A stretch of 39,872 nt of DNA from Candidatus Dadabacteria bacterium (lineage in GTDB: Bacteria; Desulfobacterota_D; UBA1144; Nemesobacterales; Nemesobacteraceae). Both the position numbers and the translations under genes were made by a program. The first letter of the stretch is position 1, and every line of letters starts with the position of its first letter. The notes beneath the pieces were generated by a model. It saw only the letters and a program-made list of their open reading frames with translations, did no database searches and was not told the DNA's origin. Where the stretch lies: positions 1 through 39,872 of the forward strand of contig JAPPAR010000021.1 of NCBI GenBank assembly GCA_026705445.1. Reading direction: 5' to 3'. Shown here in pieces: positions 24,833 through 33,595 of the stretch.

Positions 24833-25411
24833 TTAATCCTCAGTCTTTTCGGAAGAACCGGATTGCTCTTTGGGTTCTTGGGACTCCGCTTCTGTCATCT
24901 CGGCTTCACCCTGTTCGTCCACCTGTCCCTCGGCGGTTTCTTGTTGCTCAACCAGACCAAGTTCTTCTGCGGATTTCTTCTTCGAACTTTTCTTCGGCGC
25001 ACTCTTGGTTTCAGCCTTGGGTTTTGCTTTCCGTCTTTTTCTCTTGGCCTTGTACTCCTCGGTCACGAGTTCAACAAGAGAAATGGGGGCATTATCTCCC
25101 CTTCTGTAACCAAGCTTCACAATCCTCGTATAGCCACCGGGACGCTCCATATACCTCTGGGCAAGTTCGGAGAAAAGTTTTTCCACAACTGCACGATCCC
25201 TTATATATCCCAGAGCCTTTCTTCTCGCGTGAAGACTGCCGTTTTTACCCAAAGTTACGAGCTTCTCCACAACCCTTCTTATTTCCTTGGCCCTTGTGTC
25301 AGTTGTATTTATCCTTCCGTTACGCAAAAGGTCCGTAGCCATGTTGCGGAACATGGCCTTTCTGTGTTTTGTAGTAACTCCCAGTTTTCTTCCCGATTTT
25401 CTGTGTCTCAT
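24833..25411 (-). CDS. rplQ: Ribosomal protein L17 (bL17) with long charged tail
   Basis: Last gene of the alpha operon; bL17 sits near the peptide exit tunnel. Residues 1-118 are a normal L17 ([45 protein letters not shown]). Residues 119-192 are an extra low-complexity tail, first Lys/Arg-rich ([23 protein letters not shown]) and then Glu-rich ([18 protein letters not shown]). Such tails occur in some lineages, but one of this length is unusual. It starts 30 nt after rpoA and is followed by a candidate terminator. Confidence 0.95.
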   Translation of the reverse strand: MRHRKSGRKLGVTTKHRKAMFRNMATDLLRNGRINTTDTRAKEIRRVVEKLVTLGKNGSLHARRKALGYIRDRAVVEKLFSELAQRYMERPGGYTRIVKLGYRRGDNAPISLVELVTEEYKAKRKRRKAKPKAETKSAPKKSSKKKSAEELGLVEQQETAEGQVDEQGEAEMTEAESQEPKEQSGSSEKTED

Positions 25412-25441
25412 CTTTCCACCGTATACGGACCCGAACCCCGA

Positions 25442-26467
25442 TCACTCTCCGGAATTCTCAGAACTCCGCTTTTGCTTTTCGTCTTCAAAGACCTCGGTGT
25501 CTATAACCATCCCAAGACTCAGACCCATTTCCTTAAGTCTAGCGTTCACCTCTTCAAGGGAAGTTTTTCCGAAATTCTCAAGATCAAGAAGTTGTTGTTC
25601 TGTCTTCTGAACCACTTCTCCAATATATTTTATTTCCGCCTTTTTAAGACAGTTTATAGATCTCACCGAAAGTTCCACGTCCTCTATAGGGAAAAAAAGC
25701 TTGTCGTCGGTCCCACTTATACCCATGGACTCTTCCTCTTCCACCTTGTCCACGAGTTCCTCATCAAAATCAATGAAGACGTTTAGCTGCTGCTTAATAA
25801 TTTTTGCACTGTAAGCAAGCGCCTCTTCGGGAAGAATCGTACCGTTTGTCCATATTTCAACGGTCAGTTTCTGATAATCGGTCCTCTGCCTTACCCTGGC
25901 GTTGGTAACTGAGTAATTAACTTTTTTGACGGGCGAGAAGAACGCATCAACATGTATCAGGCCTATTGACTTCTCAGTCTCTCTTCTCGATACTGGCTCG
26001 TAACCGCTTCCCATCTTCACTGTCAGTTCCATTTCAAGCTTCGCGTCATCTCCCAAGGTCGCTATGTGCTGTTCGCCGTTAACCACTTCCACCATGTGGG
26101 TCGTTTCTATGTCGGACGCCTTGACTTCTGCCGGGCCCTCCGCTTTCAGAATTACTGTCTGCGGATCGTAAGTATGCATTTTGAGATCCACGTTCTTAAG
26201 GTTCAGTATGATCTCAGTAACATCTTCCATAACTCCCGGTATGGTAGAAAACTCGTGCCGTACTTTGTCTATCTTGACAGCGGTAATAGCAGGACCCTGT
26301 ATCGAGGACAGGAGGACCCTTCTAAGCGCATTACCAAGAGTAATACCGTAGCCCGGTTCAAGAGGCTCGCAGATAAATTTGCTGTAGAAAGGAGTTGATA
26401 CCTGCTCGTCTTTTTCAAGCGCTTTGGGGTATTGCAAATCTCTCCAGTTTTTCTGAAAATTCTCCAA
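25442..26467 (-). CDS. rpoA: RNA polymerase alpha subunit
   Basis: A 341-aa scaffold subunit of RNA polymerase. The N-terminal dimerisation domain shows GYGITLGNALRRVLLSS and the FSTIPGVMEDVTEIILNLK loop. The C-terminal DNA/activator-binding domain shows SVRSINCLKKAEIKYIGE and FGKTSLEEVNARLKEMGLSLG. The start is TTG, with GGAGG 8 nt upstream; no better ATG exists before the conserved region. It lies 30 nt after rpsD in the alpha operon. A short acidic C-terminal end follows the CTD. Confidence 0.97.
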   Translation of the reverse strand: MENFQKNWRDLQYPKALEKDEQVSTPFYSKFICEPLEPGYGITLGNALRRVLLSSIQGPAITAVKIDKVRHEFSTIPGVMEDVTEIILNLKNVDLKMHTYDPQTVILKAEGPAEVKASDIETTHMVEVVNGEQHIATLGDDAKLEMELTVKMGSGYEPVSRRETEKSIGLIHVDAFFSPVKKVNYSVTNARVRQRTDYQKLTVEIWTNGTILPEEALAYSAKIIKQQLNVFIDFDEELVDKVEEEESMGISGTDDKLFFPIEDVELSVRSINCLKKAEIKYIGEVVQKTEQQLLDLENFGKTSLEEVNARLKEMGLSLGMVIDTEVFEDEKQKRSSENSGE

Positions 26468-26497
26468 GTTTCACACCTCCGTGTGTGCCAGGCTTTT

Positions 26498-27136
26498 CTA
26501 GACTCTTGAGTAAAACTCAACGATCAACTGTTCATCTATGGGAACCGTCACGTCCTCTCTCTCGGGAAGTTTGGTTACAACTCCGCTGTAATTTTCCCTG
26601 TCAAGCTCGAGCCACTGGGGGAAACCCCTTCTCTCAAGACCTTCAAGAGACTGGTTAACGTGCGGGTTACTTCTGGTTTTTGTCTTGATTTCTATTTTGT
26701 TTCCTTGCTCAACGCTGAAAGAGGGAATGTTGACTCTCTTGCCGTCCACGAGAACATGTCCAAGCCAGACTAAGTGTCTGGCCTCGTTGCGAGAACTCGC
26801 AAACCCGAGACGGTACACCACATTGTCAAGCCTTCTCTCAAGAAGCAGTATGAGCATTGCGCCAGTCACTCCGCTTCTCCTCGCAGCCTCGGCAAAATAA
26901 CGGCTGAACTGCTTTTCGGTCAACCCGTATATACGCTTAACCTTTTGTTTTTCCCTCAATCTTATTCCGTAGTCGGAGAACTTGGAACGGCCAATCGCGG
27001 CCCCGTGAACTCCAGGTCCGCGGTTAGGCCTTTTCTGTATGGCACATTTTGACGTATAACACCTAGCGCCCTTAAGAAAAAGCTGTTCGCCCTCTCTTCT
27101 GCAAAGCTTGCAAGACGGTCCTCTATACCTAGCCAA
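26498..27136 (-). CDS. rpsD: Ribosomal protein S4 (uS4), zinc-type
   Basis: A 30S assembly protein that binds the 5' domain of 16S rRNA. The 212 aa include a four-cysteine cluster (Cys9, 12, 26, 31), so this is the zinc-containing C+ form, and an S4 RNA-binding domain (RLDNVVYRLGFASSRNEARHLV). The start is TTG, with purine-rich GGAGG and AAGG stretches before it; no ATG is available at the conserved N-terminus. In many bacteria S4 also represses the alpha operon, but I saw no clear pseudoknot. Confidence 0.96.
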   Translation of the reverse strand: MARYRGPSCKLCRREGEQLFLKGARCYTSKCAIQKRPNRGPGVHGAAIGRSKFSDYGIRLREKQKVKRIYGLTEKQFSRYFAEAARRSGVTGAMLILLLERRLDNVVYRLGFASSRNEARHLVWLGHVLVDGKRVNIPSFSVEQGNKIEIKTKTRSNPHVNQSLEGLERRGFPQWLELDRENYSGVVTKLPEREDVTVPIDEQLIVEFYSRV

Positions 27137-27187
27137 TTACCTTCTTCCTCCTCGAAAACAACGTGAACATGATCTCTCCCATAATGC

Positions 27188-27571
27188 CTATACCCTTCTT
27201 CTTCCAGGTGGTCTGCAACCATTATGGGGAATCGGGGTGACATCCTTTATCATCGTCACTTTCACCCCGGCAGCCTGAACGGCTCTTATCGCCGGCTCCC
27301 TTCCGGGACCGGGACCGCTCACGTAAACATTAGCTGACTTCAGCCCAAAGGTCTTTGCCTTTTTCGATGCGTCATCCGCCGCCACCTGGGCCGCAAACGG
27401 CGTCCCCTTCCTAGTGCCCTTAAAGCCCCTGTTGCCACCGCTTGACCAAGCTATGACGTTTCCATTCATATCGCTGATTGTGACTATAGTGTTGTTAAAA
27501 GTAGCCTGTATGTTGACCACTCCATGTTCAACGAATTTCTTTGTTTTCTTTTTTGTGAATTTTCTGCTCAT
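27188..27571 (-). CDS. rpsK: Ribosomal protein S11 (uS11)
   Basis: A 127-aa platform protein of the 30S subunit near the E site. Family sequence is clear: [58 protein letters not shown] and the basic end. It lies 12 nt after rpsM. A 51-nt gap precedes rpsD, the longest spacing within the alpha part. Confidence 0.97.
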   Translation of the reverse strand: MSRKFTKKKTKKFVEHGVVNIQATFNNTIVTISDMNGNVIAWSSGGNRGFKGTRKGTPFAAQVAADDASKKAKTFGLKSANVYVSGPGPGREPAIRAVQAAGVKVTMIKDVTPIPHNGCRPPGRRRV

Positions 27572-27583
27572 TTGGAAAAACCC

Positions 27584-27964
27584 TTATTTGCCGGCTTTTT
27601 TCTTCTTCGCTATCGCTGTACCCCTGCGACCCTTTCTGGTTCTTGCGTTCGACTTGGTTTTCTGTCCCCTTACCGGAAGTCCTGTCCTGTGCCTAATACC
27701 CCTGTAGCAACCTATCTCCACTAGGCGCTTTATGTTGAGCTGAACCTCCTTTCTCAGATCTCCCTCAACGGTGTACTCGCCTTCAATTATCGTCCGCAGT
27801 TTTGTTACTTCCTGATCGTCAAGATCCCCTGACTTTTTGTTTACATCTATACCGGCCTTATCGAGTATAACGTTTGAAGTCGCCCTACCTATACCGTAGA
27901 TATACGTAAGACCTACCTCTACTCTTTTGTTAAGCGGTATATCAACACCTGCTATCCTAGGCAT
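27584..27964 (-). CDS. rpsM: Ribosomal protein S13 (uS13)
   Basis: A 126-aa head protein of the 30S subunit that contacts the P-site tRNA and the B1 bridges. Visible: [21 protein letters not shown] at the start, the helix-hairpin-helix region [12 protein letters not shown], then [25 protein letters not shown] and a lysine-rich tail that reaches the tRNA. First gene of the alpha block after rpmJ, 21 nt away. Confidence 0.97.
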   Translation of the reverse strand: MPRIAGVDIPLNKRVEVGLTYIYGIGRATSNVILDKAGIDVNKKSGDLDDQEVTKLRTIIEGEYTVEGDLRKEVQLNIKRLVEIGCYRGIRHRTGLPVRGQKTKSNARTRKGRRGTAIAKKKKAGK

Positions 27965-27985
27965 TAAGGCATATCCTCCTTAGTG

Positions 27986-28099
27986 CTATCCTTGTCTCTG
28001 CTTGTGCCTTTTGTTGACACAGATCACCCGCACGACCCCCTTGCGCTTGATGATCTTGCACTTGTCGCATATTTTTTTTACCGATGCCCTCGTTTTCAC
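27986..28099 (-). CDS. rpmJ: Ribosomal protein L36 (bL36), zinc-binding
   Basis: A 37-aa zinc protein of the 50S subunit. [19 protein letters not shown] and the end RHKQRQG match bL36; the ligands are Cys11, Cys14, Cys27 and His32. The start is GTG at 28099 with a GCGAGAG stretch upstream. The open frame runs further 5', but that part has no L36 similarity. It lies between infA (19 nt) and rpsM. Confidence 0.94.
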   Translation of the reverse strand: MKTRASVKKICDKCKIIKRKGVVRVICVNKRHKQRQG

Positions 28100-28118
28100 T
28101 TTGCTCTCGCCCCTGTCT

Positions 28119-28340
28119 TCACTTCTTGAGCCTGTAGGTAATCCTTCCCTTCGTAAGATCGTAGGGAGATATCTCAAGTTTTACCCTGTCTCCAGGAAGT
28201 ATCCTTATGAATCTGGTTCTCATTTTACCGGACACATAAGCCAGCACCTCGTGATTGTTCTCTATCTCGACCATGAACATCGCATTGGGCAAAGCTTTGG
28301 TTATAGTTCCTTCAAACTCTATTTTCTCTTCTTTCTCCAT
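28119..28340 (-). CDS. infA: Translation initiation factor IF-1
   Basis: A 73-aa OB-fold (S1-like) factor that occupies the A site during initiation. Typical sequence: [40 protein letters not shown] and a final RITYRL. A GTG at 28343 directly precedes the ATG. I chose the ATG at 28340, which has AGGA 7 nt upstream. It lies 9 nt after map. Confidence 0.96.
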   Translation of the reverse strand: MEKEEKIEFEGTITKALPNAMFMVEIENNHEVLAYVSGKMRTRFIRILPGDRVKLEISPYDLTKGRITYRLKK

Positions 28341-28349
28341 CACCCGTTC

Positions 28350-29114
28350 CTAGTGAATCCTTTCGGTAAGAATTTCAGGGCCGTTATCCGTAAGGGCCAC
28401 AGTATGCTCAAAATGAGCGGAAAGTTTACCATCATAAGTAACCGCCGTCCACCCGTCTTCGAGTATCTTCGTTTTCTCCGACCCCTCGTTTACCATAGGT
28501 TCTATGGCCATGACCATTCCAGAACGAAGTCTTATTCCTCCTCCCTTACCATTCGGAGGAATAAAATTCGGCACTTGCGGCTCCTCGTGAAGTTCCCTGC
28601 CTATTCCGTGACCGACAAAATCTCTGACTATAGAAAAACCCTCATTTTCAACATAGGTCTGTATCTCTTTTGATATATCCAGAACTCTGTTTGAACTTTT
28701 CACCACGTCTATGCCCCTATAGAGGGAATCCCTGGTAACCCGAAGCAGTTTTTCGGCAACAGGACGGATTTCACCGACCGCAACCGTTATTGCCGAGTCG
28801 GCGTAATAACCGTCTAGCAGTACTCCGAAATCTATTCCTACTATGTCCCCGTCCTTAAGCATCTTTTTCTTCGAGGGAATACCGTGCACTATCTCTTCGT
28901 TAAGGGCAAAGCACACCGACGCTGGATAATTTGCGTAACCTTTAAAAGCAGGCTTAAAGCCTCCTGTTGCGCACATTCTTTCCGCAATCTCGTTAAGCTC
29001 CCAGGTGGTCACTCCTTCCTTTGCCTCTTCCTCAAGCCTCATAAGCACTTCGGAAACCACCCTGCCAGCAGCCCTCATGCGTTTAAGCTCTTCTCTGTTC
29101 TTCAAGCGAATCAT
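28350..29114 (-). CDS. map: Methionine aminopeptidase, type I
   Basis: Removes the initiator methionine from new proteins, using two metal ions. The 254 aa show the pita-bread fold ligands: DGDIVGIDFGVLLDGYYADSA (Asp pair), GHGIGRELHEEP (His) and VMAIEPMV (Glu), plus a final Glu in SAHFEHTVAL. It lacks the N-terminal zinc-finger extension. The ATG overlaps the adk stop by 1 nt (TAATG), so the two are coupled. Confidence 0.96.
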   Translation of the reverse strand: MIRLKNREELKRMRAAGRVVSEVLMRLEEEAKEGVTTWELNEIAERMCATGGFKPAFKGYANYPASVCFALNEEIVHGIPSKKKMLKDGDIVGIDFGVLLDGYYADSAITVAVGEIRPVAEKLLRVTRDSLYRGIDVVKSSNRVLDISKEIQTYVENEGFSIVRDFVGHGIGRELHEEPQVPNFIPPNGKGGGIRLRSGMVMAIEPMVNEGSEKTKILEDGWTAVTYDGKLSAHFEHTVALTDNGPEILTERIH

Positions 29115-29680
29115 TATTGCAACCGCTTCAGCACACCGTCTATTCTCTCGGCGATATCCGATATCTGTCCTATTCCCTCAACTGCACGCAGAACGCCGGT
29201 TTTTTCGTAAAAATCCTTAAGAGGAGATGTCTGATCCTTGTAAACTCTAAGTCTGTTCCTTATAACATCCTCCGTGTCGTCCCGCCTGCCCTCTATTTTC
29301 TGGCGTTTGGTTATTCGCTGCACAACTTCCTCGTCGGGAACCTCAAGAGAAATAACTGCGTCAATGCCGATTCCGGCATCAGTGAGAATACCGTTAAGAG
29401 ATCTTGCCTGCTCCAGAGTTCTAGGAAAACCGTCAAGCATAAAACCTCTCTCGCCGATCGCAGATATTTTCTGTCTTATTATTTCCGTCACGACTTCATC
29501 AGGTACAAGCTCTCCCTTGTCCATGAACGACTTAGCGTAAAGCCCAACTTCAGTCTCGTTTTTCATGGCTTCACGCAGCACATCACCAGTCGATATATGC
29601 TCAACCTCGTATTTTTCCCTGATGAAATCAGCCTGCGTTCCCTTTCCAGCCCCTGGCGGCCCAAACAGTATCAATCTCAT
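29114..29680 (-). CDS. adk: Adenylate kinase, short-lid form
   Basis: Interconverts ATP + AMP and 2 ADP. The P-loop GPPGAGKGTQ is at residues 8-17, HISTGDVLREA binds AMP, and GFMLDGFPRTLEQA follows. The 188-aa length and brief lid segment (RITKRQKIEGRRDDTEDVIRNR) show the short-lid variant without zinc cysteines. It lies 23 nt after secY, in the usual secY-adk-map order. Confidence 0.96.
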   Translation of the reverse strand: MRLILFGPPGAGKGTQADFIREKYEVEHISTGDVLREAMKNETEVGLYAKSFMDKGELVPDEVVTEIIRQKISAIGERGFMLDGFPRTLEQARSLNGILTDAGIGIDAVISLEVPDEEVVQRITKRQKIEGRRDDTEDVIRNRLRVYKDQTSPLKDFYEKTGVLRAVEGIGQISDIAERIDGVLKRLQ

Positions 29681-29703
29681 AGTCTTTGGTATTCTCCCTT
29701 GCG

Positions 29704-31032
29704 TCAGAATCTGTACCTCTGGGGTTCCTTCATTCCCCTCTTCTTTATAAATCCTTCATAACTGTGAGTTATCAGAAAAGATTCGATCTGCTGCATGAAA
29801 TCAAGTGTTACTCCTATTACGATAAGAAGTGACACGCCTCCGAAGTAAAACGGCAAATTAAAAGGTTCTCTCTCAAGAAACGCCGGCAACACGCAGACCG
29901 CCGCCACGTATATAGCCCCTATAAAAGTAATTTTTCCGAGCACATTGCCTATGTACTCCGATGTCTTTCTGCCCGGCCTTATTCCCGGTATGTTTCCGCC
30001 GTTTTTCCTCAGGTTATCCGAGAGATCGTCCGGGTCGTAAATTATTGAAGTATAGAAGAAGGCAAAGAATATTATGAGTATTGCAAAGATCAGGTTGTAT
30101 ACGAACACGTTTTGAAACACAAGGTCAGAGAAGGTGCGAATAGCCGGAACATCGGCAAACGTAACAATCGTAGCGGGGAAAATAAGGATCGAAGAAGCGA
30201 AGATCGGAGGAATGACCCCCGAAGGATTGGTTTTAAGAGGCAGATGGGAACTCTGCCCTCCCATTACCTTCCTCCCTACGACCCTTCTGGGGTACTGAAC
30301 CGGTATTTTCCGGTAGGAACGCTCAAAGTAAACTATAAGGCCCATAAGAAACCCTAGAAAAATAAAAATAAGCAAAACCCCCAAAACGGTAATCTCGCCC
30401 GTGCCAACGAGCCTTGAGAGGTTCCAGAACGCCCCGGGAATACTGGCGATTATCGATGCGGCGATAAGAAGAGATACCCCGTTTCCGATTCCATTCTCTG
30501 TTATCTGCTCTCCAAGCCACATAACAAAAAGTCCGCCCGCGGTGAGCGTGAGAACTGCCGTAACCTTGAACATCAGACCGGGGTCCGTAACGGCACTTCC
30601 GACAGTGGCCGCTCCTACCCCGCCGCGCTCAAGGGTAACCGCAAGCATAAAGCCCTGAACGAGACATATAAGAACGGTGCCGTACCTTGTGTACTGATTT
30701 ATTCTTCTCCTTCCGGCGTCGCCTTCTTTCTGCATTGCTTCAAGTGAAGGAAAGGCCTTTACCAGAAGCGACATGATGATTGAGGCGGTAATGTAGGGCA
30801 TAACCCCCAAGGCAAAAATTGACGCCTGCTCAAGTGCTCCCCCGGAAAACATGTTAAGTATGTCGAATATCGTGCCGCGGGTCTGCTCGAACATCTTGGC
30901 AATCTGGTCCGGATCGATTCCTGGAATCGGAACGAAAACCCCTGCCCTGTAAACAATGAGCATTGCGGCTGTAAAAAGCAGCTTCCTGTTAAGCTCCGGA
31001 ATCCTGGGAAGTGACGCGACATTACTGCTCAT
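29704..31032 (-). CDS. secY: Protein translocase subunit SecY
   Basis: The pore of the Sec translocon in the inner membrane. The 442 aa hold about 10 membrane segments. SecY marks include VYRAGVFVPIPGID after the first segment, the plug/segment 2 region, PYITASIIMSLL, GNGVSLLI, IPVQYPRR-VVGRKVMGGQSSHLPLK, and the C-terminal loop TSIIYDPDDLSDNLRKNGG with GIRPGRKTSEYI. The start overlaps the rplO stop by 4 nt. SecE and SecG are not in the window. Confidence 0.97.
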   Translation of the reverse strand: MSSNVASLPRIPELNRKLLFTAAMLIVYRAGVFVPIPGIDPDQIAKMFEQTRGTIFDILNMFSGGALEQASIFALGVMPYITASIIMSLLVKAFPSLEAMQKEGDAGRRRINQYTRYGTVLICLVQGFMLAVTLERGGVGAATVGSAVTDPGLMFKVTAVLTLTAGGLFVMWLGEQITENGIGNGVSLLIAASIIASIPGAFWNLSRLVGTGEITVLGVLLIFIFLGFLMGLIVYFERSYRKIPVQYPRRVVGRKVMGGQSSHLPLKTNPSGVIPPIFASSILIFPATIVTFADVPAIRTFSDLVFQNVFVYNLIFAILIIFFAFFYTSIIYDPDDLSDNLRKNGGNIPGIRPGRKTSEYIGNVLGKITFIGAIYVAAVCVLPAFLEREPFNLPFYFGGVSLLIVIGVTLDFMQQIESFLITHSYEGFIKKRGMKEPQRYRF

Positions 31033-31460
31033 ACTATCTCCACTTTTCCTCCCGCGTCGTTTATCTTGCGCGCGGCCGCCTCACTGCAGGCATTAACCGT
31101 TATGGAGAGCGCCGAGGCAATCTCGCCGGTAGCCAGGAGTTTTACGGGTTTCTTGCCGCTTACTATTCCTGCCTCGGCAAGCGTCTGGATCGTAACCGAC
31201 TCCGCATCCGCAAAACGCTCAAGATCCTTCAAGTTAACTATGTCGTACTGTTTTTTGAATATGTTCGTAAAGCCCCTTTTCGGGCTTCTCATTTTGAGTG
31301 GAGTCTGACCGCCTTCAAACCATCTGGATACCCCTTTCCCCGAACGGGATCCTTGGCCCTTGTGCCCTCTTCCGCTGGTTTTCCCTTGGGAACCCGCACC
31401 TCTTCCTACCCTTTTTCTTTTTGTTTTAGATCCCTTAACCGGTGAAAGTTCGTTTAACAT
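31029..31460 (-). CDS. rplO: Ribosomal protein L15 (uL15)
   Basis: A 143-aa late-assembly protein of the 50S subunit. The Gly/Arg-rich N-terminal arm (KRVGRGAGSQGKTSGRGHKGQ) and RWFEGGQTPLKMRSPKRGF are typical. An in-frame GTG at 31472 would add four residues. I chose the ATG at 31460, which matches the family N-terminus (MLNELSP). It lies 32 nt after rpsE. The rpmD (L30) gene that normally precedes it is missing. Confidence 0.95.
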   Translation of the reverse strand: MLNELSPVKGSKTKRKRVGRGAGSQGKTSGRGHKGQGSRSGKGVSRWFEGGQTPLKMRSPKRGFTNIFKKQYDIVNLKDLERFADAESVTIQTLAEAGIVSGKKPVKLLATGEIASALSITVNACSEAAARKINDAGGKVEIV

Positions 31461-31492
31461 TTCCTTTTGCACTCCACTGTTAAGCGCGCGTT

Positions 31493-32023
31493 CTACTGCG
31501 CCGCATCATAGTAATTGGGAAGATCGAGGTCCTTTATCTCCTTGTTCCTCGTCTTCGCGATTTCTTCGGGAACCTGCAGTTCCGAGAGTCCCTTTACAAC
31601 CGCCATAACAACATTAAGCGGATTCCTTGATCCGACAACTTTCGAGAGAACATCGTGTATGCCGGCAAGTTCGACCACCGCTCGCACTGCACCACCCGCT
31701 ATAACGCCCGTACCCGGGGCAGCAGGCAGGAGCATAACCTTGCTTGACACATATTCCGTGTGAATTCCGTGCGGTATGGTGGCACCGTTGCGCGGCACCC
31801 TTATTAGAGTTTTCTTTGCTTTTTCAACCGCCTTTCTTACGGCATCAGGAACCTCATTCGATTTTCCCAGTCCGGCTCCCACAATTCCGTCGGAGTTTCC
31901 GACCACGGCAAGAACAGTAAAGTGGAATCTTTTCCCACCCTTGGTCACCTTAGCGACCCTCCTTATGTGAACCACTTTTTCTTGCAATTCAAGTTCTGCC
32001 GGATTTATTCTCTCCTCTGCCAA
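31493..32023 (-). CDS. rpsE: Ribosomal protein S5 (uS5)
   Basis: A 30S protein at the mRNA entry and decoding site. The 176 aa show INPAELELQEKVVHIRRVAKV, KGGKRFHFTVLAVVGNSDG (double-stranded-RNA-binding-like domain), GATIPHGIHTEY, and MLLPAAPGTGVIAGGAVRAVVELAG. The start is TTG at 32023, with GGAGG 7 nt upstream; another in-frame TTG at 32029 is too close to the ribosome site. It lies 26 nt after rplR. Confidence 0.96.
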   Translation of the reverse strand: MAEERINPAELELQEKVVHIRRVAKVTKGGKRFHFTVLAVVGNSDGIVGAGLGKSNEVPDAVRKAVEKAKKTLIRVPRNGATIPHGIHTEYVSSKVMLLPAAPGTGVIAGGAVRAVVELAGIHDVLSKVVGSRNPLNVVMAVVKGLSELQVPEEIAKTRNKEIKDLDLPNYYDAAQ

Positions 32024-32049
32024 AACCAAAGCCTCCTTTAATTTTTCTC

Positions 32050-32424
32050 CTAAAACTCCACTCCCGCCTCGCGGATCCCGTCGGCAAGCGACTTTATCCT
32101 TCCGTGGTAAGCGTAACCCCCTCTGTCGAAACGCACCTTGGTTATGCCCTTCTGAACAGCCATCTCCCCGAGATGCTTTCCAACCTCTTTGGCAACCTCG
32201 GTTTTCTTCATGTTCTCAGCAGACAATCTCTTTTTCGTCTCAGAAAACATCGTTGATGCCTGAAGAAGGGTGACTTCTGCGGTATCATCTATTAGTTGGG
32301 CGTATATATGCCTTGCCGAGCGGAAAACGGAAACCCTGGGAATCTCCGCGGTGCCGTTTATCTTTTTCCTCACAGCAAGGTGTCTTCTTTTACGCGCCAG
32401 ATTTCTGCTTTTCTTTTTTATCAT
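32050..32424 (-). CDS. rplR: Ribosomal protein L18 (uL18)
   Basis: A 124-aa 5S rRNA-binding protein. ARKRRHLAVRKKINGTAEIPRVSVFRS, then HIYAQLIDD, VRFDRGGYAYHGRIKSLADGIREAG, match the family to the end. The ATG shares one base with the rplF stop (TAATG). Confidence 0.96.
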   Translation of the reverse strand: MIKKKSRNLARKRRHLAVRKKINGTAEIPRVSVFRSARHIYAQLIDDTAEVTLLQASTMFSETKKRLSAENMKKTEVAKEVGKHLGEMAVQKGITKVRFDRGGYAYHGRIKSLADGIREAGVEF

Positions 32425-32975
32425 TACTTAGTAGCCGCTCCAGCTTTTCCGGGTTTAAGCTTCAACTTCTCACCTTCGTAACGAACACCCTTGCCCTTAT
32501 AGGAATCGGGTGGTCTTATCTTCCTTATGCGTGCCGCGGTCTCTCCCACGAGCTGCTTGTCAATTCCATGAAGCGAGAGCAAGGTGCCCCGTTCCTCCAC
32601 GGTCGCTTCTACGCCCTGGGGAAGTGAAAAATCAACCGGGTGTGAGTAACCGAGTGAAAACCTGAGTCCTGCTTTCCCCAAGAGATCCGCCTTGTAACCC
32701 GTACCGGTTATGCGAAGTACCTTGGTAAATCCTTCACTCACCCCTATTACTGAATTGTTAATAAGGCTTCGCGTAAGACCTTGAAAAGACTTTATTCTTT
32801 TCTCCTCACTTTGCCTGGAAACAACCACGGTTCCGTTCTCAAGTACGGCTTTTATTCCCTCGGGCACCGTAACCTCAAGGCTTCCCTTTGGCCCCTTGAT
32901 TTCGATAGCCCCCTGTCTGGGCGTCGCCGTTACCCCGTCGGGAATAACCACTGGTTTTGTTCCTATTCTTGACAT
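32424..32975 (-). CDS. rplF: Ribosomal protein L6 (uL6)
   Basis: A 183-aa protein near the sarcin-ricin loop and factor-binding site. It starts MSRIGTKPVVIPDGV. The repeated L6 fold includes IEIKGPKGSLEVTVP and KGVRYEGEKLKLKPGKAGA at the end. It lies 10 nt after rpsH and overlaps rplR by one base. Confidence 0.96.
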   Translation of the reverse strand: MSRIGTKPVVIPDGVTATPRQGAIEIKGPKGSLEVTVPEGIKAVLENGTVVVSRQSEEKRIKSFQGLTRSLINNSVIGVSEGFTKVLRITGTGYKADLLGKAGLRFSLGYSHPVDFSLPQGVEATVEERGTLLSLHGIDKQLVGETAARIRKIRPPDSYKGKGVRYEGEKLKLKPGKAGAATK

Positions 32976-32985
32976 TCGTCTGTCC

Positions 32986-33378
32986 TCAGATCACCGTGCA
33001 GAGAATCTCCCCGCCTATCCTTTTGCTCCTTGCAGCAACCCCCGTCATTATTCCGCTTGAAGTAGAAAGTATTGAAATTCCCATTCCGCCCCTGACCCTC
33101 GGAATATCATCTTTGCCAACGTAAACCCTTCTTGATGGCTTGCTTATCCTCTTTATCTCATCTATTGCCGCCTTGCCGTCAGGACCGTACTTCAACTTGA
33201 TGCTTATGGTTTTCTTTACCCCTTCTTCAGTAATTTTATAACTCTCCACGTAGCCTTCCTCAGCAAGAACCCTGGCAATCTCGCCTTTTATAACCGAACC
33301 GGGAATCTCGACATGGTTGTGACCCACCATAAAGGCGTTCCTTATTCTGGTTAACATATCTGCAATCGGATCCGTCAT
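32986..33378 (-). CDS. rpsH: Ribosomal protein S8 (uS8)
   Basis: A 130-aa central-domain assembly protein; in many bacteria it also represses the spc operon. MTDPIADMLTRIRNA at the start and RVYVGKDDIPRVRGGMGISILSTS-SGIMT near the end are typical. It lies 19 nt after rpsN. I saw no obvious copy of its 16S target near rplE. Confidence 0.96.
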   Translation of the reverse strand: MTDPIADMLTRIRNAFMVGHNHVEIPGSVIKGEIARVLAEEGYVESYKITEEGVKKTISIKLKYGPDGKAAIDEIKRISKPSRRVYVGKDDIPRVRGGMGISILSTSSGIMTGVAARSKRIGGEILCTVI

Positions 33379-33397
33379 TTTCTCTCCAACATATTTC

Positions 33398-33583
33398 TTA
33401 AAAACTCGCTTTTCTCACGCCCGGAAGATGTCCCTTGCTGGCAAGATCCCTGAAACAGACCCTGCAGATGCCGAATTTTCTCATAAAACCTCTCGGCCTC
33501 CCGCAGAGTACGCAACGGTTAACCGCACGCACGCGAAACTTCGGCTTTCTCTTCGATTTCTCAAGTAATGCTTTTCTGGCCAT
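33398..33583 (-). CDS. rpsN: Ribosomal protein S14, zinc type (uS14)
   Basis: A 61-aa head protein of the 30S subunit. It is the short form with a zinc ribbon: CVLC (Cys24, 27) and CRVC (Cys40, 43), ending [11 protein letters not shown]. It lies between rplE (12 nt) and rpsH, its usual place. The long zinc-free form is not in the window. Confidence 0.96.
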   Translation of the reverse strand: MARKALLEKSKRKPKFRVRAVNRCVLCGRPRGFMRKFGICRVCFRDLASKGHLPGVRKASF

Positions 33584-33595
33584 AATTCCTCTCTT

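Noticed and set aside
24863-25786. 307-aa open frame on the plus strand
   Set aside because: It is the shadow of rplQ and rpoA. Phe/Leu/Ser-rich sequence is typical of the complement of Lys/Glu-rich genes.
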